Notes under the pieces: model-generated
The model's input: the letters and a program-made list of their open reading frames with translations, nothing else
What the model was told of the DNA's origin: nothing
Databases searched by the model: none
Source of the DNA: Zeus faber
Taxonomy: Eukaryota; Chordata; Actinopteri; Zeiformes; Zeidae
Length of the DNA: 64,000 nt
Assembly (NCBI GenBank): GCA_960531495.1
Contig: OY482860.1
Span: 30,121,615 to 30,185,614 of the forward strand
Direction: 5' to 3'
Translations under genes and position numbers: made by a program
Part shown: positions 48,635-60,300 of the stretch, piece by piece
Layout of the letters: each line of letters starts with the position of its first letter
Position numbering within the stretch: position 1 is the first letter of the stretch

Positions 48635-50680
48635 AACAGTACCAAAACAGAGGAGTATTCAGTCCGAGCTCCTTCATCTTGACAGCCAGTCTGGTGGGGA
48701 CTATGGTATTGAAAGCTGAACTGTAATCGATGAACAGCATTCTCACATAGTTCCCCTTCCGGCCATCCAGGTGTGTGAGTGTGGTGTGCAGTACCTGTGA
48801 GACCGCATCATCCGTGGATCTGTTCTGCTGGTATGCAAACTGTAACGGATCCAAGGTGCGGGGGAGGGAGGCACAGATATAATCCTTAATCAGCCTCCTG
48901 AAACACTTCATGAACACCGACGTGAGGGCCACCGGACGGTAGTCATTCAGGCAGGCAGAAGAGGCCATCTTCGGGACAGTCAAGATGGTGGATCTCTTGA
49001 AGCAGGACGGGACCACTGATTCAGCCAGGGAGAGCTGGTTAGCACAGGTCTTCAGTACTCGTCCAGATATGTCATCCAGGCCCACAGCTTTCCTGGTGTT
49101 CACCCGCATCAGAGCCCTCCAGACACTGACAGTGCGCGCTCATCCCCAGCGTTGTAACTCCAATTAGCTGGCGAGCTAGCAGTGCTGTTGCCAGACTCAA
49201 TCCGCGCATAAAAGGAGTTCAGGTCGTTGGCTATGGAGGCGTCCACACTCGTGGCTGCGGAGGAGCTGCTCTTGTAGTTTGTTATATTCCACAGCCCCTG
49301 CCACAAGCATCTGGTGTCCCCCTGCTCCATCTGTAGCTCCACAGTCTCTCTGTATGTCCATTTAGCGTTCTTCACCGCCCTCCGCAGATTGTAAGACGCC
49401 GCTTTGTAATTGTCTATATTACCGGATACAAGACCGTCGTTGTAAGTTGATTTGTCAACCCACGGTTTCTGGTTTGGAAATGTCCGAACTTTCACTGTGG
49501 GAACGATGCTGTCTGCTAGCGAAGGCACGAAGCTCACCGCTACGTCTTCAAACTTGCTGATGTCACTTGAACTTGATCGGAACATGATTGGTTGGAACAT
49601 GCCCCAGTCTACGTCAGCAAGTGTGTCCTGAAGCGCAGCCTCTGATTGGTTCGTCCACCGCTTCACTTCTCTCGTCACCACCAGTTCTCTCGCCATCAGA
49701 GGCCTGTAAACGGCAACCAGTGAAATCGTCGTGTGATCTGATTCCCGAAAGCAGTGAGCGAGACGGTCTTGTATCCTTTCTTGGACGGTGTGTAGCAATG
49801 GTCCAAAGTTCTGTCTCCCCTGGTGGCACACGTGATGTGTTGGTGGAAATTCGGCAGAACGTTTTTAAGGTTGGCCCTGTTAAAGTCCCCAGTTACCACC
49901 ACAGCCGCGTCGGGATGTTTGATTCGAAATGCGCACAACACATCGTACAGGTCTAACAGTGCTGTGTCGGTATCCACTTGCGTTGGAATATAAACGGCTG
50001 TAATGATGACCGTGCTGAATTCCCGGGGGAGATAAAATGGACGGCATAAGATTGTCAGCTGTTCCAGGTTCGGCGAGCAGGAGTGGGAGAGAGTCTTGGT
50101 GTTGTTGGGGTTACACCAATGGTTGTTTACCATGAGGCAGACGCCTCCACCTTTGGATTTCCCCGACTCCCCCGATCTGTCGCTGCAGAACACGGAGAAG
50201 GACTCGGCTGGACGAATGGCTCCATCCCGTTCAACCATGTCTCCATTAGGCAGGGTTAGGGTTAGGGTTAGGGTTAGGGTTAGGGTTAGGGTTAGGGTTG
50301 GCAAGAAGATGCTTGGCAGAGGTGGACGGTAAGGTTGCGTTGTCATTCTGACCTGAATGCCGCCCCGTTTACCATGGTGCTTCCTCCGTGGACCCGCTTG
50401 TGGAACAGCGGCCCCATTTTTGTTGTTATTGTTGTTGAGCGGGTTTGCATGTAGAATTTCAGTCGGCCACTCTACTTCCACGGATAAAAAGTCCCAAAGT
50501 TGTTAGTTATGGGAAGTTTTTATATCCACGAGTGCATCGCGGCCGTATGAGATAACTGCCGATGCTTTTTTGGCGGACATTATGATAAAAAACTGAAAAA
50601 ATACAAAAATGTGCAAAAGTCGACCGGAGGCCCGGCGCAGGTGACCGCAAGGTGCGGCGCCACTGTCGCCCAATATGCAA
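48635..50680 (-). mobile_element. LINE family alpha, 3'-truncated, with telomeric repeat insertion
   Basis: On the minus strand: 5' UTR about 50680-50480; endonuclease frame 49696-50481 (SKGGGVCLMVNNHWCNPNNT, VTGDFNRANLKNVLPN); linker 49109-49831 with FPNQKPWVDKS; and the start of RT 48633-49109 ([19 protein letters not shown] through [20 protein letters not shown]). The element stops at the GLNTPL segment at about 48640, losing the YADD-type catalytic half and tail. Near 50.25 kb, about 100 bases of the normal sequence are replaced by telomeric hexamers. Confidence 0.85.
50252..50299. repeat. interstitial telomeric repeat (AGGGTT)8
   Basis: Forty-eight bases form eight perfect vertebrate telomere hexamers, TTAGGG on the plus strand, inside the endonuclease part of the LINE at 48.6-50.7 kb. 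Confidence 0.98.
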
Positions 50681-51114
50681 TAATATTAATAAAAAGTAGA
50701 ATTTTTAAACCTTCTGTAGTATGGTAAGAATATAGCTGCTGTAACACACATATTACACAAAGGCTGAAGTCTACAAATGATCACACCTATCACGGGGGGG
50801 ACAATCACTCACTCAGCCTCGAGTGATGATGCCACCGATGATGATGATGACACAAAACCTGATAGACTGGCACTGCATGATCATCTAAAATGAATTTGCT
50901 GCAAGGGATTAATAAATCAAATACAATTATATTGATATTACATAGTTGGGGAGCTGCCCTTCTACACTGCAGTATGCTGAGAAAGCTCCAGTCTAAACCT
51001 CAGACTCTCATGACAAACACATTATTAAAAGGCCCCTCAAGCTTAGATCGACCTCCTTCAGACTAAATAACTACAGCATCTGCATTTCTCTTCTTTCTCA
51101 TCTTACCTCTTCAG

Positions 51115-51167
51115 TCAGACACTGTGACTTTAGCTGGAGTAGTCAGTCATCCATCATCTGGTCCATC
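51115..51167 (+). promoter_or_regulatory. copy B 5' UTR with candidate upstream splice acceptor and strong start context
   Basis: A pyrimidine-rich TTTCTCATCTTACCTCTTCAG ending at 51114 looks like a splice acceptor. The start ATG at 51168 has A at -3 and G at +4. By family knowledge slc5a7 genes have a non-coding first exon, so transcription probably starts further upstream. No clear promoter was identified in 50.69-51.1 kb. Confidence 0.5.
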
Positions 51168-51351
51168 ATGGCTCTGAACGTCCCAGGAGTGATTGCCATG
51201 GTCTTCTTCTACCTGCTGGTTCTGGGAACCGGCATCTGGGCTTCATTCAAATCCAAAAAAGAGAATAAAAAGAGATCGGCCGACCAAATGGAGATGACCC
51301 TGCTGGGCAACCGTAGGATCAGCCAGCTGGTAGGAATCTTCACCATGACAG
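51168..51351 (+). CDS. slc5a7-like: slc5a7-like copy B exon 1 (coding)
   Basis: It encodes [20 protein letters not shown] and continues to [19 protein letters not shown]. The donor GTCAGC is at 51352. The open frame runs on to 51686 only because intron 1 happens to be open; the match to the family and the junction to exon 2 (ACA G|CT) mark the true end. Confidence 0.9.
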
Positions 51352-54300
51352 GTCAGCTTTCTGATCAACCACACCTTTATGTTGCTCTATTCTTAATTTC
51401 TCATGGTTCTGTTCATCCTTCTGAATTCCACACGGCAGAACACGTTACCACTGCTGAGGTTACAGGTTCTACTCCCACTGACGTCCCTCTTGCTGAACAT
51501 GTTTACCCTCAAGTTACTGAGATGTTCAGCAAGAGATCCAACAAAAGACAAGACATTAGAAGACCCAGGATGAATGAAACCTTTTTTAATGTTAAATTAC
51601 AAAATGGAATTACATGGAATTTACCGTGGAATGAAAATCACCTGACACTGAAGCCTATCAGTAAATCACCTAGATCTGAACCTTAGTTATCACCTTTTTG
51701 AAAATTAACAATAAATAATACAGAAGGGTTTCCAAACCTTTTTGTTGAACTGTATACAGTTTAGAGGTCAGGTCAGCTTCACTTAGATATTCATTGTGAC
51801 ATGCATTTTGTCCTTGGGTGCCCAAACATTTCCACTGAAAATATTATTATATTCACTCCTTCAGCAATTCAACCCTGGTCGAGCAGTGGCTGGGGTTTGT
51901 AAAAGTTGTTGATCAATGCCCAGTTCGCTGTTACCTGAATGGCAGCAGACCTGTCATTCACTGCACCATCACCTACCCCACTGATATCACCAAACTGGTT
52001 TCATTTTAGTTTGTGCAAATAGCACAAACTGACAAACATTACATTCCCATTGCAAGACCTCTGCTAGAAAGGCTAAGAAGCCTCGTGGAGGAGGAGCAGG
52101 CACGGCCATTAGTTGTTGTTGTGCTGTCTTTATGGCTTCCTTCATCAGTTGCTATTTGTCACTCACTGCCCAATGTTACTACTTGTGCCTCTAAGTTTAA
52201 TTTAAGCCTGAGTGTTTGTGTACGTGTTGTTTAACTGTCTTATAGCTACGTGGACTGGAGGGGGCACAATCAATGGACTAGCAGAGGCAGCCTACACCCC
52301 CTCACTGGGACTGGTACAGGTCGCCATCTTCCTGGCAGGAAGCATAGCTTGTTTTATTATCTGTAAGGACTCACCTCAGTAACACACACAAACTCAAAAT
52401 CCTTAAAATGATGTATTATGTGAAGTCAACTTTTGAAGAGTTACTTTTGTGTCACTCCAACATTTGCAAAAACTAGCGATCTTGTGAACTCTCTAGTGAA
52501 GACGAGAGAACCTTGACTCCCAAATATTCATGTTGATTGAATGTCTCATAAACAGAATGTCTGTCTTTGTTTCATTGAGGTGGACTGTTCTTTGCCAAGC
52601 CGATGAGAGACCGAAGATATGTGACTATGTTGGACCCTTTCCAGATCAAATATGGAAAAGTAATAACAGGACTAATGGCAGTTTTATCACTTGTAGCTGA
52701 CATGATGTGGATACCAATGGCACTTATTTGTTTAGGTAAGAACTAAAATTACCATTAGAGAACATTTGCAGTTTTTTAACATTTAAATTAAAACTCCTTA
52801 CACTTGCCTACAGGGTTTCAATTTAGTTATTTGTTATAAACTCAGTGGCCACATTATTACATTACATTACATTTAGCAGATGCTTTTATCCAAAGCGACT
52901 TACAAGGGAGAATAACAGTTAGGGTGTTAAGTGTCTTGCTCAAGGACACATCCGCATGCTACCAGAAGGGGCCTGGGATCGAACCAGCAACCTAAAAATG
53001 TAAAACCAGCCAATCATCTGGCAGCAACTCTGCAGCATCAAAGTAGCAACATGGTCCAGAGATTGAGTTTCTGTTCAGACCAAACATCACAATGAGGAAT
53101 AAATGTGGTCTTAGTTGCTGATCTCCTGGATTTTCACCTCAACAATATCTAGCATTTACAGAAAGTGGTGTAAAAACAAAAATGTTGTGTGAATAGAAGT
53201 TCACAGTAGTAGCAACCCTGCTTTTATTGAGAAGCCAGAGGAAAACATCCAGACAGGTACAATTTGAACAGGAAGGCAACAGGAACTCAAAGAACTAAGC
53301 ATTCAAACATTGGTGTAAAGCATCTGAACCACAATACGTGGATCCTTGAAGTGGATGAAGAACCACTCCGGGTTCCACTCCTGAACTCAGAACAGGTCTT
53401 TCTATCTATCTTATGGCCCTGAATGGATGTCAGCTATGGGTGGGGGGAGGCAGCAGTGGAAGCAAACTTGACCACTGATACAAGTGATGTTTGATAAGAC
53501 AGTCAAATGCTGCTGCAGAATAGGTCCCAGAAAAAATGTCCTACCTGCACAATAAACTTCTTGAAAAGAACTGAGCTCATGGGTGTATACATACAAATTG
53601 TGTGTGTGTGTGTGTGTGTGTGCGTGTTAGGCTCCAGCATGAGTGTGATTCTGGATTTATCCTACACTGTGAGCGTCTGGATCTCTGCTGCAGTGGCCGT
53701 CACCTACACCCTGCTGGGAGGGCTGTACTCTGTGGCCTACACCGACGTCATACAGCTCATTCTCATCTTCGTCAGTCTGGTGAGTCTCATCGGTGGAGCT
53801 GGAATTCCGTATTTGGGTATTCTAACCAAACCTTAAAAAGTTGCATTTAAATAAGGCTTTATAGATGCAAACATATTAAAAAAATATATAGCCTATAGGT
53901 CAGTAACTAGTTGTGCTTTTGTGAAACTTGCAAATGATGCAGCGGATTAATTAAAAGTTGGATTTAACAGTGTTCTGATGCACATCAAGAGTACATTTTT
54001 GTTTATTTTTGTCAAAATTATTCTACTGCCACATATTGTCCCAGCTGATGAGCACTGATATGTCAAAATTTGTATAATTGACACTTATTTACGGTCAAAA
54101 AGCTAATATTATATCCAAAAATAGTATTATTGTGAGCAAAATTGTTGAATTGCAAATAATAATGATCATTTTGAAAGCAAAATATTGGTTGAACAATTTA
54201 AGAGAATACATTGAAAACATAATCAATGGGCGCAAGCGGCTGGATGGGGTGTCTGATCGGTTGTGGGGGGCCTCGGTGGGCCTCGCCTTTGTGTGGGGCG

Positions 54301-57300
54301 TGAGTGGGCGTGGGGGTACCGCCAGCTTGCCTGCGGGCGGGCAGTTCGGGCGGGGTGTCGGTCTGTCGGCGCGGGACCTGTCTCCGGGTCCTCAGTCTGT
54401 GCCTTGCGCCTGTGGTCCTGGTACCACGCTTGCGGCTGCGTCTTGTGCCTGCATATTGGGGTTGGTTGTATGTGTGCACCTCAGGGGTGCAGGTTCTCCT
54501 CGGGCTCTCTGGGATTGGGATTGATGCTCCTTGTAGCCGAGCGTGGGGGTTGCTCTGTAGGCAACCGGCTTCTCTGTGGGCCAGGGCTGATGGGGGGGGG
54601 GGGTCTTCTGTGGCTGCAGGGCGGGGTTCCTGCCGTGAGGCTGCAGGACTAAGGGTTGGCTTCGGGGCCTTTTCCGCTGCTTGCAGGCACCACAACATAA
54701 TAAGACGTGTATATGACCTTATACACCAGAACCAAATGGGACAAGTCCTGTACACTCACTGATGTACACTTCACATGCACACACACACTCACACACACAC
54801 ACATATACAGGTGGACTAATCACAGGCGCGCGCACACCACTAGCACCTGCTTTGAACACACCCCCAACACCCTCCTGGTTCCATCCCTCTCCTTTTCTTC
54901 CTCATTTACTGCTATAATGTTACGAATACAGTCAGGTGAACCCAAACACAGGACACAAAACGGTTTAGGGAGTTGTAAGGATTTAATGAGGTGACTGGTA
55001 AAGGATCAGGGTTCAGGGACAGACAGGGAATCAGGAACAGGAAATAGGCAGGGAATCAGGACAAGGCCGGGAATCAGGACCAGGAACAAGCAGGGAATCA
55101 GGAACCAGGAGCAGGCAGGGAGTCGGGACCAGGAACAGGCAGGGAATAGGGCCAGGAGCAGGCAGGACATCTGTACCAGCAATCAGGCTTTTATTTATTT
55201 TTATGTGCTGTCAGCATGCTGTGGATACAACAAAGAGTATTTATATGCCACTGCACCTTAGGCAGAGTTAGTCTGCAAGTGCAGTTCAAGTTCTCAATCT
55301 GCAATGCAACACTTTATTATTTTTTAAATCATCAAGAACTGCTGCAATAACTCCTGTGGATAATCTGTGCAAGGCACGGACCGTAGGCCCGGATCCTGGC
55401 CCCGCGCAGACAGACCCGAACCACCTGCAGGACCCCCATCCCCACCCATGCCACACTTAAGGTCGAGGCTGCCCCACCGCAGCCGAACAGACGCCCAACT
55501 CGGTGTTGGCTCCAACGCCCATCCACGTAGCAGAGAGTTCTCAGCGCGGCGTACCTGGATGTTAGCCCCCCCCCTCCTGCGGATGCCAGCAGGCCGCCAG
55601 ATATATGGGCCCTCCACCACCCCCAGCACCCCGGGTACCCGCCGCAGAGAAGCCATGCAGCAGGAGCAAAAGGCCGCTACACCTCAACCCACACCAACAA
55701 CAGCAAGCAGCCCCCCCTGCGGCCGCGGAAGGTACCCGGCAGCGCTCTCCGCAGCCCAGCCACCATGCGCATGCTGCCAGGACTCCAGCCCACCCGGCAG
55801 GGGGGCCCACCCGGCCGCCCCCCAGCCAACCATGCCCCCACACCGACCTGCCAGTGACCACCCACCCAAAAATCCAGTGCTCAATGTGTGCTGTTGGCTA
55901 TTGCAGTTAAAATTGCGGGGCTGGGGGTGCGAGTCCTTCAGGCAAGTTGAACCCAAATCAATTGCACCCCTCCTGCCCCGCAGACCCTGGTCTGATGGAG
56001 TATTGTTCAGAGTAGGACTGGTGTGCTAGTGTATGTGTTCCAAGCTAATATGAGTGGGATTAAAATTTTGGGACGGACGAGAAGCACCCTGGGGCAGGAG
56101 CATGACAGGCAAGATGGCAGCTGCCCGCCGCATCCCCACCCACATAGCTTGCACCCCATCCCCATCACCACCACCCATTCCGCAAGCCCTAGGCCTATTG
56201 TGTGGTGTATGTGCTGAGTATGAGTTTTGGCACTGGGAGAGATAGGCGAATCGCGACCAGTTCGATGCAGGGGTGCAGCGGGTTGGAGAGCAACCACGCG
56301 GATCCCTTCCCCCCGGACACGACTGTGCCCTAGCACACCCACCTCCCGTATCTGGTGGTAGCCAACCTACAGAGATCAGCGGTCTGCCATGCGCCTCCTC
56401 CATGCCGGGCAGCTCCACGCCCCCATCAGGCTCCTGGAATCAGACTTTTAGACAGGAGGAGACACAGGGAAGATCACACGCAACGATCTGACAGCGGCAT
56501 AGTGAATGGGGACCAGGTTAAAATACAAAAGGAGTGAAGCAGACGGTGAAGACAGGTTGTGTGACTGTTGACTTGGGACAGGTGTACAGTGGCAGGAATG
56601 TGACATGACACCAGACACAGGGAGCCAGAGAGGGACAGAGGGACAAAAGGGAGTTAGCACCCATCGGGTTGACGGCCGGGGAGCTGGAACCCTGCCCAAG
56701 CCACCAGGGCACGTAGGTGGAGGCAATCTGGAGCGTAAACATGGAGCCGGACCACTCGGGGGGTCGACCCGACCTCGGGGCAGATGAGCCGGACTGCTCT
56801 GGAGGACTACACTGTCGGCGGGGCCACATATGGGGGCAGCAGAGAGGCTGGGCATTGGGCGGGGCAACCTCAGGCTCGGGATCAAGAGTGGACCAAGTCC
56901 CAGTAAAAGTGGATGACCGCTCAGGAACGGGAACGGGCTGGACATTGGGAGAGGCCACTCAAGGCTCAGGAACTGGAACAGACTGGACCACGGGAGAGGT
57001 GGCCGATGACTCGGGAACCAGAGCAAAGTGGACCTCGGGAAAAGCGGCTGACGACTCCGGAACTGGGGCGGACTGAACATCGGGAGAGGCAGCTGACGGC
57101 TCGGGAACTGGAATGGGCTGGACATTGGGAGAGGCAGCCGACCGCTCACGAACCAGAACGGGCTGGACCTCGGGAGATGCGGCCGATGGCTCGGGAACCG
57201 GAACGGACTGAGCCCCAACACGGTCTGCCAACGGCTCAGGAAGGTGCCGAGCCTCGACAGGGGAGACAGGCTTTGGAGACAAGGGAGGCGGAGAAGAGGG

Positions 57301-60300
57301 GGCATATAATTTCCACCCGTTAAACGCTAACAGCAAGAAAAACCACAAAAAACAGGATCCTGCTTCCAGGAGGTACCGAGTAGCCTGAGGAAAGCGGGCG
57401 CTTTCTCTTCAAACACCTTTGCAACGCCAAAGTCCTGCCAGGAGAAAGGCAAGCAGGGCAGCGGGGGCTCTGTGGCACTCGGCAACGAAGACACGGGGGT
57501 GCTGGGAAACAGAGACACGGGGGTGCTGTGCAACGGAGACTGGGGAGCGCCGGGCCACGGAGACTGGGGCGTGCCGGACAGGGGTGAACGTGGATGGCCT
57601 TGGGAATCCTTGGGACCGTGCCCTCTCTAAGAGCACAGTTTTCGGTTATAGAGAGCCAACACCAACCCCCCTCTTTGGAGAAATATTTGTCATATTTGGG
57701 TCTATAAACAACTGATCGTTACTCCAAGATGGGAAGAATCACGACGGGTGAGAAAATTAAACATAGAACCAAACAACATTTACCAAACATAAACATTGGA
57801 CGACAGTTGTTGTTTGTTTATATGTTTATTTGTCTCACCCGTGGTGATTCTCTCTCTTGGGGTAGTAATGATCATTAGATGTTTAAAGAGGGAAACATCG
57901 TAAGATGGTTAGAGTTATTGCAGCAGTTCTTGATGATTAAAGAATGAATAAAGAGTTTCATTTCAGGTTGAGAAGTTCAACTCACTTGCAGACAAACTCT
58001 GTCCTAGATGCAATGGAACAGATACTCAGTGTTGTATGTCCAGCATGCTGACAGTACAGGGTAAAACAAACAAAAAAACCCATAATCAACAAATATTACA
58101 TTTTCTAATTTAATGATGCATAGCTTGTTCTGTCAGACAACTTGATGGTACCACATGCTTCCACGCCCTTATATGGGCCGGCCTCTTTAAGCAGCCAGTC
58201 CCTCCTGCCCTACCTGCTTTGCTTCCTGCTTTGCTGCCTTCCTTGCTTGCTGCGCTCCCTCCATCTCCCCTGCATTAAACAGAGATGCAAAAGCAGTGTT
58301 TCTATTTGTCAACAGCTTTTGGAGTAACACTATCCCAACCCACTCATATTTCCTAAACAATCTTCTTTACATCAAGTTCAACTCGGGTGTTTCTAAAATA
58401 GTTGAATTCATTAGAAACATTAAACAACAACTGTGGTGTGGGAATGGTGTGGTATGAGCAGCCACACCTGACCTGGATCTACATAATTGGGGACCCAAGA
58501 TCAGAGTAGCTGCTTACCTGTTGCTCGTTGGTTGGTCTAACGAGCAACAGGTAAAAACCCCTTCCCCACACACACTCGGGAGAGGAGCCCTTGTCATGAC
58601 ACATGTCCATCTGCTCCTGGACTTATTCTAATTAGGCCTCTCTATACAATAAACTTGTGTCTACAACCCTGCTGTCTGTGTCTCTGTGCCGGAAGGCCCT
58701 GAAAATGTCTATTGGGTGGCATGTGGTGGGCGAAACTGCCACACAACTTTCTCACACAAAGTGCACCGTTTAGCTGAGAGCACAGCTTGCTCGCTTTTAT
58801 ACCACATGTAGGAAGATTCTTGTGATCCGTGAATACACTTTCGCCAGCAGTGCAATGGAACCCCCGCATCAGTTTCTGTGCATTTTTTGTTAGTATATCC
58901 AGGACAGAGACACTAAGAATCTACAAAATTAATGTTTCTGTAGACATATAGTAAGCTTCCACAGCTTTAGGGAAAATCATATATCCTTCAGATTATTATA
59001 AAGAGTTTTATTACAGACTCTTCAGTTAAGCAGATACATATTGTTTGTCTCCATGCAGTGGCTGTGCGTTCCCTTTGTTGTCATGAACCCTGCTTCCTCC
59101 AACATCACCAATATGATGCTCTCCAACACCTCCCACACCTCCTGGCTCGGTACATTGGACACCAGCACAGCCTGGCAGAAAACGGATACTTTCTTAGCAT
59201 TGGTGAGAAGGCAAAGGCTTCTGTCAAAATATTTTAAATGTATGCATTGAATTCATCTAGAGTTAGTGCAGCAGGTTGAGAAATGATGTGTGTTCTCATC
59301 TAGTTTTAACTCCTGGAATGACAATTTACATTTGCTTATGGCTCAATCCAGCATGTTGGCTGCACAGATGTAAATCCATTTAAAACACAACCTTAATGGA
59401 TGGGTCTCACTATGACAAACTAAAGCTGATAACTACAACCAGAAGAGTTGTGTTCCAGTGTGCACATTACTATTGTCTAATGATGTTCACCTCTGTTCGG
59501 CTCATAACTCATCAAAATGTCCCTATCTAACTTATTAGCCATAGTAACTAAATAGTTTAGTAGTAATTACATATGGTGTTCCTCAAGGGTCCATGTTCGT
59601 CACACCCCTGAATGCAAAACAAATACACAAATGCAACTTGTTATTATCATGTTACATTAATATCTTGTTACTGATCGCTTTTGTGTATCAGAGCTTTCAA
59701 TGAGCTTGAGTATTGTGAGTCATTGAGCACAGAATCAAAACCGACACCCAATATCACTATCGGTTGGTCTCTATTATCAAGACAAGAAATATAGTGTTGT
59801 GTCATACCCGTGCTTTCATTACTTTGCCTTTGTATATTTAAACGACTTGAATTTAGTTGGGTTCTAATTTCTAACTAACTTCTTTTGAAGGCTCTGGGCA
59901 GCTTATGCTACCAACCTTTGCACCAAAGGACCTTGTCTGCCTCCTCCTCGAAAACAGCCAGTATCAACTGTTATGCTGCTTCAGTCAATACAATAATATT
60001 TGCAATTCCACAAACTATATTTGGAGTCATGGCTGCATCTACAGGTATAAACTTTTTACACACCAAAGAATACTATCAAATTTCAATGCTTCTATTGTTT
60101 GGTTTCATTGCTGTTTAGATTTTCATTTTCAAGTTATCATTCATATAGAGAATGCCTGATAAAAGCTGATGAAATGACGAAACTGCAGCTTACACAACCG
60201 ATTAACCCCGACTTTTCGGGGTTTTCCTGATACCCCTCAAATAACTTGCTTCCTTTCTCTTCCTTAAGAGATTCCTCAATAAACTCAACTGAATCATTAA

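Noticed and set aside
51168-51686. A single-exon 172-codon gene at the start of copy B
   Set aside because: Only the first 184 bases match SLC5A7; the rest is open intron 1. A GT donor at 51352 joins exon 2 in phase.
56448-57348. Proline-rich repeated protein on the minus strand
   Set aside because: The 45-bp minisatellite keeps several frames open at once; no domain, conserved start or splice sites.
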